From Pseudomonas sp. MIACH (lineage in GTDB: Bacteria; Pseudomonadota; Gammaproteobacteria; Pseudomonadales; Pseudomonadaceae): 64,000 nucleotides of DNA. The stretch is taken from positions 186,001 to 250,000 of the forward strand of contig NZ_LHVO01000046.1 of NCBI RefSeq assembly GCF_001269925.1. Direction: 5' to 3'. Every line of letters begins with the position of its first letter. The first letter of the stretch is position 1. Below are positions 56,587 through 64,000 of the stretch, in pieces. Position numbers and translations under genes: made by a program. The notes under the pieces were generated by a model. The model was given only the letters and a program-made list of their open reading frames with translations, was not told the origin of the DNA and did no database searches.

Positions 56587-57252
56587 ATGTTCAGCCTTAC
56601 CCGCTACACCACACCGTGCCCCGAGCCCATCAATGCGCAGATCCTGCAGATGGTGGTGGATAACCTCACCGACATCAGCAGCGTCGCGCTGCCGCCGAGC
56701 AACTTGCTTTACAACATCTACCAATACGCCATCGGCTTTGAGGTGCACCTGTACCTGGAGGCATTGGACGGGTCGAAGGGGATTGCCGTTGAGTTGATCG
56801 TGGCGACGATTGAGGAACAGGTGATTGGCTTTTGCCTGTATCTGCCGGTGAAAGACGATCCTGAAGCCTGTGGCATCGCCTTTATGGCGGTGCAGGCTGG
56901 CTTCAGGCGCCAAGGTGTGGCGCGTGGGATGGTGGCGGACGTGCTGGCGCGCTATCCCCATGCCGAGTTGGCGTGTGCTGTGGAGAAGGTCCCGGCGTTT
57001 GAGGCCATGGGCTTTCAGGTGCGCGGCGCGCGCGGCACCCAGGTGCTGATGAATACGCGGGACTACGGCACCGATGGCTTGATGGGCGTGCTGGACGTGG
57101 CGCCGATCTACAGCTCCCTGGAAGTGCGGCAGATCCATACCTACCTGCTGCAAAAACACGGCAAGCGGGCGATGGTGGATGCCGAGAAACAGCGCGATCG
57201 GCATTTGGATCAACTGGCGCGCAAGGTCCAGTTGTTTGTGGCAGGGCGTTAG
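56587..57252 (+). CDS. GNAT-family acetyltransferase
   Basis: 221 aa. The acetyl-CoA binding motif A is visible as IAFMAVQAGFRRQGVARGMVADVL (Arg/Gln-x-x-Gly-x-Ala). The C-terminal 60 residues are a charged helical extension beyond the GNAT fold (AEKQRDRHLDQLARKVQLFV). AGGA precedes the ATG. The substrate is unknown. It is separated from the convergent TetR gene by a long REP pair. Confidence 0.82.
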   Translation: MFSLTRYTTPCPEPINAQILQMVVDNLTDISSVALPPSNLLYNIYQYAIGFEVHLYLEALDGSKGIAVELIVATIEEQVIGFCLYLPVKDDPEACGIAFMAVQAGFRRQGVARGMVADVLARYPHAELACAVEKVPAFEAMGFQVRGARGTQVLMNTRDYGTDGLMGVLDVAPIYSSLEVRQIHTYLLQKHGKRAMVDAEKQRDRHLDQLARKVQLFVAGR

Positions 57253-57289
57253 CCTGGGCCTGGTTGGCTTTTTTGTGGCGAGCGGGCTT

Positions 57290-57387
57290 CTGTGGCGAGC
57301 GGGCTTGCCCCGCGTTGGAGTGCGCAGCGCTCCCGTTTTTTTGGGGCCGCTACGCAGCCCAACGCGGGGCAAGCCCGCTCGCCACAG
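57290..57387. repeat. Long facing REP pair (GTGGCGAGCGGGCTT type)
   Basis: 29-base arms at 57290-57318 and 57359-57387 are exact reverse complements, starting CTGTGGCGAGCGGGCTTGCC. Partial extra copies of the unit lie just outside on both sides (near 57275 and 57388). It separates the convergent GNAT and TetR genes and may terminate both. Confidence 0.88.
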
Positions 57388-57426
57388 AAGCCCGTCTGCC
57401 ACAGAAGCTTCTTCAGTCTTCAGTCT

Positions 57427-58020
57427 TCAGCGCCGTGCGCGGTTAACCATTGCCAGGATGGTTGCGAGCAACTCATCTTGCGCTTCTTCCCGGCTGATCT
57501 CGCCACTCGCCGCAGCATCGGACAACGCTTCCGCCGCCCCCAGCATCGCGCGTAATCCTGGCTGTGAAACCTGGCCAAAGGGCGCCAGTGCGGCGCGGCA
57601 TTTGTCGAGAAAAATCGCCTCGTATTTGCGCTTGAGCGCTTCCAACTCCGGCGAGCTGCTCAGTGCCGCAATCACCCCCGGAATTTCCCGCCCCTGCAAT
57701 AACACGCAATCGACATAGCACGAGGCAATCACCCCTGCGCGCTCTGCCAAGGTCGCGCCGCTGGCGTCGAGGGCCTCGGTAAACACCTGGTTTTGCCGCC
57801 CGTCGAAGTCTTCATACAGCGCGGCGAGCAAGCCGGCGCGGGTGACGAAATGGTCGTAGACCACTGGCTTGGTGACGCCTGCCAGTTCTGCCAGGCGGCC
57901 GAGGGTCAAGGCTTCGGTGCCTTCCTCGCGCACCAGTTGCCAGGCGATATCCAATAATTGGCGCAGGCGATCTTCACGGGACAGGCGACGGCGTGGGGCA
58001 GGGGATTCAGGGCTTGACAT
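57427..58020 (-). CDS. TetR-family repressor
   Basis: 197 aa. The N-terminal helix-turn-helix is LGRLAELAGVTKPVVYDHF, preceded by RRRLSREDRLRQLLDIAWQL. The C-terminal ligand domain has no diagnostic motif. It is divergent from a quinone reductase gene 72 bp away, and the gap carries dyads that look like its operator, so autoregulation and repression of the reductase are inferred. Confidence 0.92.
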   Translation of the reverse strand: MSSPESPAPRRRLSREDRLRQLLDIAWQLVREEGTEALTLGRLAELAGVTKPVVYDHFVTRAGLLAALYEDFDGRQNQVFTEALDASGATLAERAGVIASCYVDCVLLQGREIPGVIAALSSSPELEALKRKYEAIFLDKCRAALAPFGQVSQPGLRAMLGAAEALSDAAASGEISREEAQDELLATILAMVNRARR

Positions 58021-58027
58021 GGTTATA

Positions 58028-58075
58028 TACCAAAAGTAACTTGTCGGCGTTAACTTACTAAAAGTAGCTTAAACC
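58028..58075. promoter_or_regulatory. Candidate TetR operator region
   Basis: Two related elements, AAAAGTAACTT and AAAAGTAGCTT, with the dyad TTAACTTACT-AAA-AGTAGCTTAA around the second. They fill the short gap between the divergent TetR and quinone reductase genes. Confidence 0.5.
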
Positions 58076-58092
58076 GAAAGGGAGTCAAAGTC

Positions 58093-58692
58093 ATGCACGC
58101 ACTCATCGTCGTCGCCCATCACGACCCACAATCCCTCACCCACGCCGTGGCCGCGCAGGTGGCTGCCGGGCTGACTGCTGCGGGCCATACCTACGAAATC
58201 GCCGACCTCGCCGCCGAAGGTTTCGACCCACGCTACACCGCCGCCGACCATCGAGTACACCGCAGCCACGCTACACCACCGGCCGACGTGCTGGCCGAGC
58301 AGGCGCGACTGGACCGCGCCGATGCCCTGGTGCTGGCGTTCCCGATCTACTGGTGGTCGCTGCCAGGCCTGCTCAAGGGCTGGGTCGACCGCGTGTTCGT
58401 CAACGGCTGGGCGATCGATTACCGCCCGGACACGCCGGTGGTGAAAAAACTGCGGCACATGCAGGTGCACTTGCTGGCCCTCGGCGGTGCGGATGACAGC
58501 GCATTTGAGCGCCATGGCTATGCCAAGGCGATGCGCACCCAGATCGACTACGGCATCTTCGATTACTGCGGGGCGAAGGTGGTGACGTCCGAGCTGTTGC
58601 TGGACTCTGAAGGCGGCGCGGCCGCAGCGCATTTGAAAACGGCGAAGGCGGTGGGGCAGAGACTGTTCGAGGCCGAGACGGTTGCCGGCTGA
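58093..58692 (+). CDS. NAD(P)H:quinone oxidoreductase, flavodoxin-like (MdaB/NQO1 family)
   Basis: 199-aa FAD or FMN enzyme that reduces quinones by two electrons. The flavin phosphate loop is VVAHHDPQSLTHAVA. The active-site stretch LVLAFPIYWWSLPGLLKGWV plus DRVFVNGWAID matches the family. GGGAG lies before the ATG. It is divergent from a TetR repressor, the usual set-up for quinone- or electrophile-induced reductases. Confidence 0.88.
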   Translation: MHALIVVAHHDPQSLTHAVAAQVAAGLTAAGHTYEIADLAAEGFDPRYTAADHRVHRSHATPPADVLAEQARLDRADALVLAFPIYWWSLPGLLKGWVDRVFVNGWAIDYRPDTPVVKKLRHMQVHLLALGGADDSAFERHGYAKAMRTQIDYGIFDYCGAKVVTSELLLDSEGGAAAAHLKTAKAVGQRLFEAETVAG

Positions 58693-58693
58693 T

Positions 58694-59083
58694 TCAACCG
58701 TCGCGAAACAGGTCGTGGGCATCCAGCAGGCGGTAGGCAATTTCCGGGTTTTTCTCCAGGCCCCGGCGAATCGCCGCCGGGATTGATTGCCGGGTCTTGC
58801 GGCACATGCCTGGCAGTTCGTCGATGACAATCTGGATACCGCGCATGCTCTTGACCTCGGTGTGCCCCGGTGCGACATGCACGCGGATGCCCAATAGCTC
58901 ATGCATCCGCTGTTGCATGCGCTCCAGGTCTTGCAGGCTTTGCAGGTTTTCAAGGCGCTCGATCAGGCGTTTTTCTTCCTGGCGGGTCAGGCTGAGGATA
59001 CGCAGGTCGGCGCCGGGGGCTTCCAGCAGTTGTTCACGCTCGCAGACACAGGCGCCGGGTGGGCAGGGTTGGCGAATTGTCAT
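58694..59083 (-). CDS. Conserved protein of unknown function, 129 aa
   Basis: Starts MTIRQPCPPGACVCEREQLL, with three Cys in a CPPGACVC pattern that could bind metal or a cluster. A coiled-coil-like helix (LTRQEEKRLIERLENLQSLQ) follows, then a C-terminal part with MCRKTRQSIPAAIRRGLEKN. I know it only as a hypothetical protein of pseudomonads. GGAGG before the ATG at 59083 fixes the start; the frame is open much further upstream into aroA. It follows aroA by 32 bp on the same strand. Confidence 0.8.
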   Translation of the reverse strand: MTIRQPCPPGACVCEREQLLEAPGADLRILSLTRQEEKRLIERLENLQSLQDLERMQQRMHELLGIRVHVAPGHTEVKSMRGIQIVIDELPGMCRKTRQSIPAAIRRGLEKNPEIAYRLLDAHDLFRDG

Positions 59084-59115
59084 GATCCTTACCTCCCCAT
59101 TCCGACGCCGGTGAG

Positions 59116-60372
59116 TCAGTAGCTCAGCGCGACCCCAAGGCTGCCCAGGGCCTTCCAGTACCCAGGATAGGTCTTGGCCACGCAGTCCGGGTCCTGAATG
59201 CGGATCCCTGCGACTTTCAACCCCGCCAGCGCAAAGCACATGGCGATGCGGTGGTCGGCGTGGGTATCGATCAGTGCCTTGCACGAGGTGCCGGCCAGCG
59301 CAGGGTCGGCCGCGACCAGCAAGTCGTCGCCTTCAATGGTGGCGAGGCCCGGACGGATCTCATTGAGGCCGTCATGCAGTGCCTGTACGCGATCACATTC
59401 CTTGACCCGCAGGTTGGCCAGTTCAGTAAAGCGCACCGGGGTGTTGTTGAAGGCGGCCAGCACCGCCAGGGTCGGGATCGCGTCCTGCATCTGCGAGCCG
59501 ACCACGGTGGCCGGCATATTCGGGAACTGCGCAATCACAGCCTGGGCCTTGGCGTCCGGCTGGGTGAAATCCTGCGCGGCCACGCCGATGTCGATGCGGC
59601 CACCGGTCAGCACTTCAGCCGCCCACAAGTAGGTGGCGGCGGAAGCGTCGGGTTCGATCAGGTAGTCATGGGCGGTGTAGCCGGTAGGGGCCACGCGCCA
59701 GGTGGTGTCGTCGACCACATCGACCTGGGCGCCGAAGGCCCGCATGCAGTCCAGGGTCAGGTCCACATAGCCACGGGCACCGATGTCCTTGCCGGTCAGC
59801 GCCACTTCAATCGGCGCTGCGCCGCAGGCGGCGAGCATCAACAGGGCCGAGACGTACTGGCTGGACAAGCCACCGTCGATCTCGAAGCGCTTGGCCTGGA
59901 CCTTGCCCACGCCGTGCACGGTCACCGGTGGGCAACCGGTCGGGCTGTCGACCTGGATACCGTTCTGGCCGAGGGTGGCCAGCAGCGGGCCGATCGGGCG
60001 TTTTTGCATATAGTCGTCGCCGTCCAGCACCACGGTGCCTTCAACCGTGGCGACGGCGGCGGTGAGAAAGCGCATCGCGGTGCCGGCATTGCCGAGGAAC
60101 AACGGCTGCGCAGGCAATTGCAGCTTGCCTTGGCCGGTGACCACGAAGGTGGTGTCGTCCGGCTCATCAATGGTCACGCCCATCTGGCGCAGGGCCACCG
60201 ACATATGCCGGGTGTCATCGCTCTTCAAGGCTCCGCTCAGGCGGCTGGTGCCTTTGGCCAGGGCCGCCAGCAGCAAGGCGCGGTTGGTAATGGATTTGGA
60301 GCCGGGGGGCGCGACCTTGCCGTTCAGGGGGAAGTTGGGCGGTGTAACGGTCACGGTTTTCTGCGAACTCAA
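59116..60372 (-). CDS. aroA: 3-phosphoshikimate 1-carboxyvinyltransferase (EPSP synthase)
   Basis: Sixth step of the shikimate pathway, joining PEP to shikimate 3-phosphate; the target of glyphosate. Family motifs are PPGSKSITNRALLLAALAKG, LFLGNAGTAMRFLTAAV and LRVKECDRVQAL, and THADHRIAM is present near the C-terminus. In the second motif the residue after AMR is Phe where E. coli AroA has Pro101. The best start is a TTG at 60372 (reading MSSQKTVTVTPPNF) with AGGAG nine bases upstream. The frame remains open to 60441 but that extension is unlike the family. About 418 aa, slightly short of the usual 427. Confidence 0.94.
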   Translation of the reverse strand: MSSQKTVTVTPPNFPLNGKVAPPGSKSITNRALLLAALAKGTSRLSGALKSDDTRHMSVALRQMGVTIDEPDDTTFVVTGQGKLQLPAQPLFLGNAGTAMRFLTAAVATVEGTVVLDGDDYMQKRPIGPLLATLGQNGIQVDSPTGCPPVTVHGVGKVQAKRFEIDGGLSSQYVSALLMLAACGAAPIEVALTGKDIGARGYVDLTLDCMRAFGAQVDVVDDTTWRVAPTGYTAHDYLIEPDASAATYLWAAEVLTGGRIDIGVAAQDFTQPDAKAQAVIAQFPNMPATVVGSQMQDAIPTLAVLAAFNNTPVRFTELANLRVKECDRVQALHDGLNEIRPGLATIEGDDLLVAADPALAGTSCKALIDTHADHRIAMCFALAGLKVAGIRIQDPDCVAKTYPGYWKALGSLGVALSY

Positions 60373-60462
60373 GGTGCAAGGCTCCTGATCAAGGCAAGGT
60401 GGTACGGAGTGGCCGACGGGCGGACCCGAATAATCGGCCAAAGGTGCGGTGCTTGTCGAGGT

Positions 60463-61017
60463 CTAGCGCTTGCTCAACCAGTAATCGTGCAGTGCCCGTG
60501 CCGCCGGTTCGATATCGCTGGCCCGTTGTTGATGCAGCGCCACATCCAGGTCGGCCGGCAATTCGAAATTGTCCTGCTCGGCGCACCAGGAGATTTTCTC
60601 CAGGTTCGCTGCCTGCTCCACGGGCAACTCAGGCCAAATGCCGATAGCGGCGCCACGGATATAACCAAAGCACCATTCTTCGGCGAGGGTCACGACTTGG
60701 CCCTGGTGTTCGGTTTCATCGAAGCGTGCCTTGAAGGCCTTGGCGTCAGTCGCCAGTTGTGCGGCCAAGGTGTTGATATGACGCACGCACAGGTCCAGGA
60801 ACTGCTTGGCCTCCTCGGCGCTTTCCCACTCCGGGTTCTGCCCACCCCAGATCGCCGGGAACCACTCTGCAATATCCACCTGAGCGGGGCTGGACACCAA
60901 TGCGGTGAAGTAGCCGTCGAGTTCGGCCAGGTTCAGCACCGAATGGTCGTCGCCGTACTTCAACAGGGTTTCTTCGATGAGTTCGAAATCGGCGGGGGCG
61001 AGGGGTTGGGCGTGCAT
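60463..61017 (-). CDS. YecA/UPF0149 family protein
   Basis: 184 aa with the family features LDGYFTALVSSP, an internal Trp-rich segment (VDIAEWFPAIWGGQNPEWES) and EEWCFGYIRGAAIG. No C-terminal SEC-C zinc motif is present, so it is the short form. Function unknown. The ATG at 61017 is chosen because AAGGA lies seven bases upstream; an ATG two codons earlier sits too close to it. It is divergent from the crotonase gene and about 90 bp upstream of aroA. Confidence 0.85.
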   Translation of the reverse strand: MHAQPLAPADFELIEETLLKYGDDHSVLNLAELDGYFTALVSSPAQVDIAEWFPAIWGGQNPEWESAEEAKQFLDLCVRHINTLAAQLATDAKAFKARFDETEHQGQVVTLAEEWCFGYIRGAAIGIWPELPVEQAANLEKISWCAEQDNFELPADLDVALHQQRASDIEPAARALHDYWLSKR

Positions 61018-61202
61018 GGGCATATCCTTTAAACGTCGAACGCCGCTGATGGGGCGGCTTAAAGCGCGAAGGATGGCGTGTGCCGGGGCTTTTATCCAGC
61101 GTCTTTTCAATCCCCGTTGCCAGTCCCGCTTTTGGCCGATGCGCCGTGGCGCACCCTTGTTATAGTTCGGGCCTTATCACTCGCCAGTCAGGGATCACTG
61201 CC

Positions 61203-62015
61203 ATGTCCGAATACCAAGCTTTCGTCGTCGAACTCAGCGGCAACGTTGCCCATGTGCAGATCAACCGCCCGGAAAAGATCAACGCGATGAACGCCGCGTT
61301 CTGGACCGAGATCATCGATATCTTCCAGTGGATCGAAGACACCGATGCCGTGCGTGCCGTGGTCCTCAGCGGCGCCGGCAAGCATTTTTCCTCTGGCATC
61401 GACCTGATGATGCTGGCCTCGGTGGCCAACGATCTCGGCAAGGATGTGGGCCGCAATGCACGCCTGTTGCGCCGCAAGATTCTGGAACTGCAAGCCTCGT
61501 TCAACGCTGTCGACAACTGCCGCAAACCGGTACTGGCGGCGATCCAGGGTTACTGCATCGGTGGCGCCATCGACCTGATCAGCGCCTGCGACATGCGCTA
61601 CGCCGCTGAAGACGCGCAATTCTCGATCAAGGAAATCGATATCGGCATGGCTGCTGACGTCGGCACCCTGCAACGCCTGCCACGCATCATCGGCGACGGC
61701 ATGCTGCGTGAGCTGGCCTACACCGGCCGCCAGTTCGGCGCCGAGGAAGCGCGCAGCATCGGCCTGGTCAATCGTGTGTATGCCGATCAGGAAAGCCTGT
61801 TGGCCGGCGTGTTCGAGATCGCCCATGAAATCGCCGCCAAGTCGCCGATTGCGGTCACCGGCACCAAAGCCATGATCAGCTACATGCGTGACCATACGGT
61901 CAATGACGGTCTGGAATACGTTGCCACCTGGAACTCGGCTATGTTGCAATCCAACGACCTGCGCTTGGCCATTGCGGCCCATATGAGTAAGCAGAAACCC
62001 GAATTCGTGGATTGA
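61203..62015 (+). CDS. Crotonase-family enzyme, probable dienoyl-CoA isomerase
   Basis: 270 aa. The oxyanion-hole segments are AGKHFSSGIDLMMLA and AAIQGYCIGGAIDLISACDM. The stretch FSIKEIDIGMAADVGTLQRL is strikingly like eukaryotic ECH1 (delta3,5-delta2,4-dienoyl-CoA isomerase), with the acidic Glu and Asp used for proton shuttling. So isomerisation of unsaturated fatty acyl-CoA is more likely than simple hydration. The ATG at 61203 begins MSEYQAFVVELSGNV; the frame is open to 61080. nudC follows almost immediately. Confidence 0.87.
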   Translation: MSEYQAFVVELSGNVAHVQINRPEKINAMNAAFWTEIIDIFQWIEDTDAVRAVVLSGAGKHFSSGIDLMMLASVANDLGKDVGRNARLLRRKILELQASFNAVDNCRKPVLAAIQGYCIGGAIDLISACDMRYAAEDAQFSIKEIDIGMAADVGTLQRLPRIIGDGMLRELAYTGRQFGAEEARSIGLVNRVYADQESLLAGVFEIAHEIAAKSPIAVTGTKAMISYMRDHTVNDGLEYVATWNSAMLQSNDLRLAIAAHMSKQKPEFVD

Positions 62016-62020
62016 CTGAC

Positions 62021-62854
62021 ATGACCCCAGGCTGGATTACCACAACGCTGCTGGACAACGACGCCCCCGGCGGCTGGGCCGTCGCCCGCAGCCGCGACGG
62101 CTTTTTGCATGACGCCAATGGCCCGCTGTTCCCTCGGGAATGGCTCAAGCGCCAGGACCTTTCGGTGTTTGCCGAACACGGCATCGGCCACCTCGACGGT
62201 GAGCCGGTGTACCTGCTGGAACTCGACTCGGCGGGCGAAGTGCAAGGATGCAGTTGGCAGGGCCTGCGCGGCTTCATGCTGCAAGGTGATCACACCCTGT
62301 ACAAAGTGCTGGGCTACGCCGCGCAGATCGGCACCTGGGCACGCGAGCATCGGTTCTGCGGCAGTTGCGGCCAGGCCATGGTCCAGGTGCCACGGGAGCG
62401 GGCAATGTACTGCCAGGCCTGCGACCTGCGCAGCTACCCACGGATTTCGCCGAGCATGATCGTGCTGGTGACCCGTGGCGACGAGATCCTGCTGGCGCGC
62501 TCGCCGCGGTTTGTCACCGGGGTCTACAGCACCTTGGCGGGCTTTGCCGAGCCGGGTGAGTCAGCCGAAGACTGCCTGATCCGCGAGGTGCGCGAGGAAG
62601 TGCAGGTGGAGGTCAGGAACATCCAGTACATGGGCAGCCAGTGCTGGCCGTTCCCCCATTCGATGATGCTGGGCTTCCATGCCGAGTACGCCGGTGGCGA
62701 CATCGTGCCCCAGGCCGACGAGATCGAAGATGCGCAGTGGTTCAGCATCCACGACCTGCCGCCGTTGCCGGCGTCACGCTCGATTGCGCGTTACCTGATC
62801 GACCTCTATGTGGCCCGCCGCTTAGGCCACGCTGAACCAGTGCTGCCAGGCTAG
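62021..62854 (+). CDS. nudC: NAD(H) pyrophosphatase / NAD-capped RNA decapping hydrolase
   Basis: 277-aa Nudix enzyme that splits NADH to NMNH and AMP and removes NAD caps from RNA. The zinc ribbon is CGSCGQ and CQACD. The Nudix box is GFAEPGESAEDCLIREVREEVQV, and the NADH-specific motif appears as SQCWPFPHSMM (usually SQPWPFP). An upstream in-frame TTG at 62012 would overlap the crotonase stop; the ATG at 62021 is preferred. Its last 33 bp overlap the convergent permease gene. Confidence 0.95.
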   Translation: MTPGWITTTLLDNDAPGGWAVARSRDGFLHDANGPLFPREWLKRQDLSVFAEHGIGHLDGEPVYLLELDSAGEVQGCSWQGLRGFMLQGDHTLYKVLGYAAQIGTWAREHRFCGSCGQAMVQVPRERAMYCQACDLRSYPRISPSMIVLVTRGDEILLARSPRFVTGVYSTLAGFAEPGESAEDCLIREVREEVQVEVRNIQYMGSQCWPFPHSMMLGFHAEYAGGDIVPQADEIEDAQWFSIHDLPPLPASRSIARYLIDLYVARRLGHAEPVLPG

Positions 62855-63601
62855 GCGCACCGTCAGGCCGAGGACCACGGTGATAAACACCGGACGAATG
62901 AACTTGGCGCCGCCGCTGATCGCGCTGCGGGCGCCAAAGAACGCGCCACACATCACCGACACGCCCATCGCCAGGCCGACGATCCAATCCACCGAGCCGT
63001 TGAAGATAAACACCGACAACGCCGCCGCGTTGCTGACGAAGTTCATGCTGCGCGCCACGCCGCTGGCCTTCACCAGGTCGATGGGGTGCAACAGCATGGT
63101 GCTCACGGTCCAGAACGCACCGGTACCGGGGCCGGCCACGCCGTCGTAGAAGCCCAGGCCGAAACCCTGGGCGCCTTGCCATTTCTTCTTGATCGGCGCG
63201 TCGGCGTCCAGCGGCGCCTTGGGCGTGCCACCGAACAGCAAATACACGCCGCAACCGAATACGATCACCGGGAGCATTTTGTTCAGGGTTTCGGCGGGCA
63301 GGTAGTGGGCAACCACCGCACCGGCCAACGCACCGATCAAGGTGCCGACGATCGCATGCACCCACTGGCGCGGGTGGAACAGCTTGCGGCGATAGAAGGT
63401 GAAGCTGGCCGTGGCCGAGCCGAAGGTGGAACTGAGCTTGTTGGTGCCCAGTACCAAATGGGGCGGCATCCCGGCGGTGAGCAGCGCCGGGGTGGTGAGC
63501 AGGCCACCGCCACCGGCGATGGCGTCGATAAAGCCGGCGATAAAGGCCACGACGGCGAGGATGGCGAGGGTGGTGAGGTCTACGCTGAGTTCGAAAGGCA
63601 T
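62822..63601 (-). CDS. TauE/SafE (TSUP) family membrane transporter
   Basis: 259 aa, about eight membrane helices. The TSUP hallmark GFIDAIAGGGGLLTTPALL is at the N-terminus, and the second half has GFYDGVAGPGTGAFWTVSTM, the repeated version. This YfcA-like form is thought to export sulphur-containing organic anions; the substrate here is unknown. Start at the ATG 63601 (MPFELSVDLTTL); the frame is open to 63634. Confidence 0.92.
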   Translation of the reverse strand: MPFELSVDLTTLAILAVVAFIAGFIDAIAGGGGLLTTPALLTAGMPPHLVLGTNKLSSTFGSATASFTFYRRKLFHPRQWVHAIVGTLIGALAGAVVAHYLPAETLNKMLPVIVFGCGVYLLFGGTPKAPLDADAPIKKKWQGAQGFGLGFYDGVAGPGTGAFWTVSTMLLHPIDLVKASGVARSMNFVSNAAALSVFIFNGSVDWIVGLAMGVSVMCGAFFGARSAISGGAKFIRPVFITVVLGLTVRLAWQHWFSVA

Positions 63602-64000
63602 TGGGCAGGGCTTATGGTTGGCAGTGCGCAGCAAAGCGCTGTGCGAAGGGCTGCCATCTTACCTGCCTGTTGTACGCAGAACCAAATGTGGGAGGGGGCT
63701 TGTTTCCGTGGCGGCCTTCGGGCCGACCATGTCGTTGGTTTTGATCGAGTACATATCCGTTGCTGCGGTAACGGCTGCTTAGGGTTCCGCTCTTACAGCG
63801 GGTCACTTTTGGAAGAGCGCCAAAAGTAACCAAAAACGCTTACGCCCCAACACTCGGCACCTCGCCTAGGCTCGGTGTGCCCGAACGCAGGCTTTGGAGC
63901 GTGGGCCGCCGCGATGGGCCATCCTTGGCCCAGCGCGGCTAACCCGGCGTCCTGCCGGGTTACCCACGCTCCAAAGCCCACGTTCGGCCAGCGTGTTTGA
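63602..64000. other. Gene-free right end filled by repeats
   Basis: About 400 bp without a convincing gene. It holds a half REP (GTGGGAGGGGGCTTG, around 63690-63704), a GCCTTCGGGCC mini-hairpin and the composite palindrome at 63801-63987. Short open frames here (for example 63793-63981 on the minus strand) follow the repeat and are probably not translated. Confidence 0.7.
63801..63987. repeat. Long composite palindromic repeat with branched fold
   Basis: Left part: GTCACTTTTGG / CCAAAAGTAAC hairpin (63802-63830). Right part: outer arms 63881-63905 and 63963-63987 are almost perfect complements. They enclose two further hairpins, GATGGGCC/GGCCCAGC near 63913-63934 and AACCCGGC/GCCGGGTT at 63941-63961. 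The right part would fold as a three-way junction. It resembles the longer dispersed intergenic repeats catalogued in P. fluorescens SBW25. Confidence 0.75.

Noticed and set aside
63793..63981. 62-codon frame through the right-end repeat
   Set aside because: It coincides with a dispersed palindromic repeat and has no independent support for translation.

Overview
The window looks like chromosome of a fluorescent Pseudomonas (P. fluorescens group). The evidence is the mannitol operon with a polyol ABC transporter, GlgE/TreS-maltokinase/GlgB trehalose-glucan genes, an MdtABC-type efflux operon, high GC, and several families of short palindromic intergenic repeats (GTGGGAGGGGGCTTG type, GTAGGAGCGAGC type, GTGGCGAGCGGGCTT type). 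No tRNA, rRNA, CRISPR array, integrase or transposase was recognised.

Layout. 1-7230 (minus): mannitol operon mtlE-F-G-K-D-xylB, with xylB running off the left edge. 7231-20942: an accessory block lying between mtlE and its AraC-type activator gene mtlR (20943-21848). It holds a 159-aa protein of unknown function and two paralogous giant proteins of 1918 and 2094 aa. 21921-23210 glycosyltransferase; 23370 thiol peroxidase; 24103-33165 tripartite RND efflux operon (MdtA-B-C plus outer-membrane factor); 33173-34556 a two-gene unit of membrane or toxin-like proteins; 34809-37705 MHYT-GGDEF-EAL protein and SDR; 37829-42022 MocR regulator, CcoG, small proteins and MgtC; 42143-49806 glgE, treS-mak and glgB; 49897-53219 diguanylate cyclase and hybrid kinase; 53391-58692 CAP protein, MFS pump with LysR, GNAT, TetR with quinone reductase; 58694-63601 aroA, YecA-like protein, crotonase, nudC and TauE-type permease; 63602-64000 structured repeats.

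The most interesting part is the pair of giant genes at 8483-14239 and 14512-20796. Both have, 64-66 bp upstream of the start codon, a sequence matching the HrpL (hrp-box) promoter pattern with identical 16-nt spacing (GGAACG-N16-CCACNNA). Both have Ser/Thr/Pro-rich N-termini without early acidic residues. They share a long N-terminal body containing three ~105-residue repeats. They end in different Cys-His-Asp catalytic modules: a C58 (YopT/AvrPphB)-like one in the first and a papain/transglutaminase-like (GNCGE...AH...VDPW) one in the second. I infer a tandemly duplicated pair of type III secreted effectors with exchanged C-terminal enzymes, inserted between mtlR and mtlE. The insertion region also carries a second, diverged copy of the mtlE promoter in front of the 159-aa gene. 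No secretion apparatus is in the window.

Other regions are mostly core metabolism. Notable oddities are an inverted REP pair read in frame as the signal-peptide region of the efflux outer-membrane lipoprotein, a candidate in-frame amber stop 29 codons before a second stop in the first effector, and a TTG start with a Phe at the usual Pro101 position in AroA.
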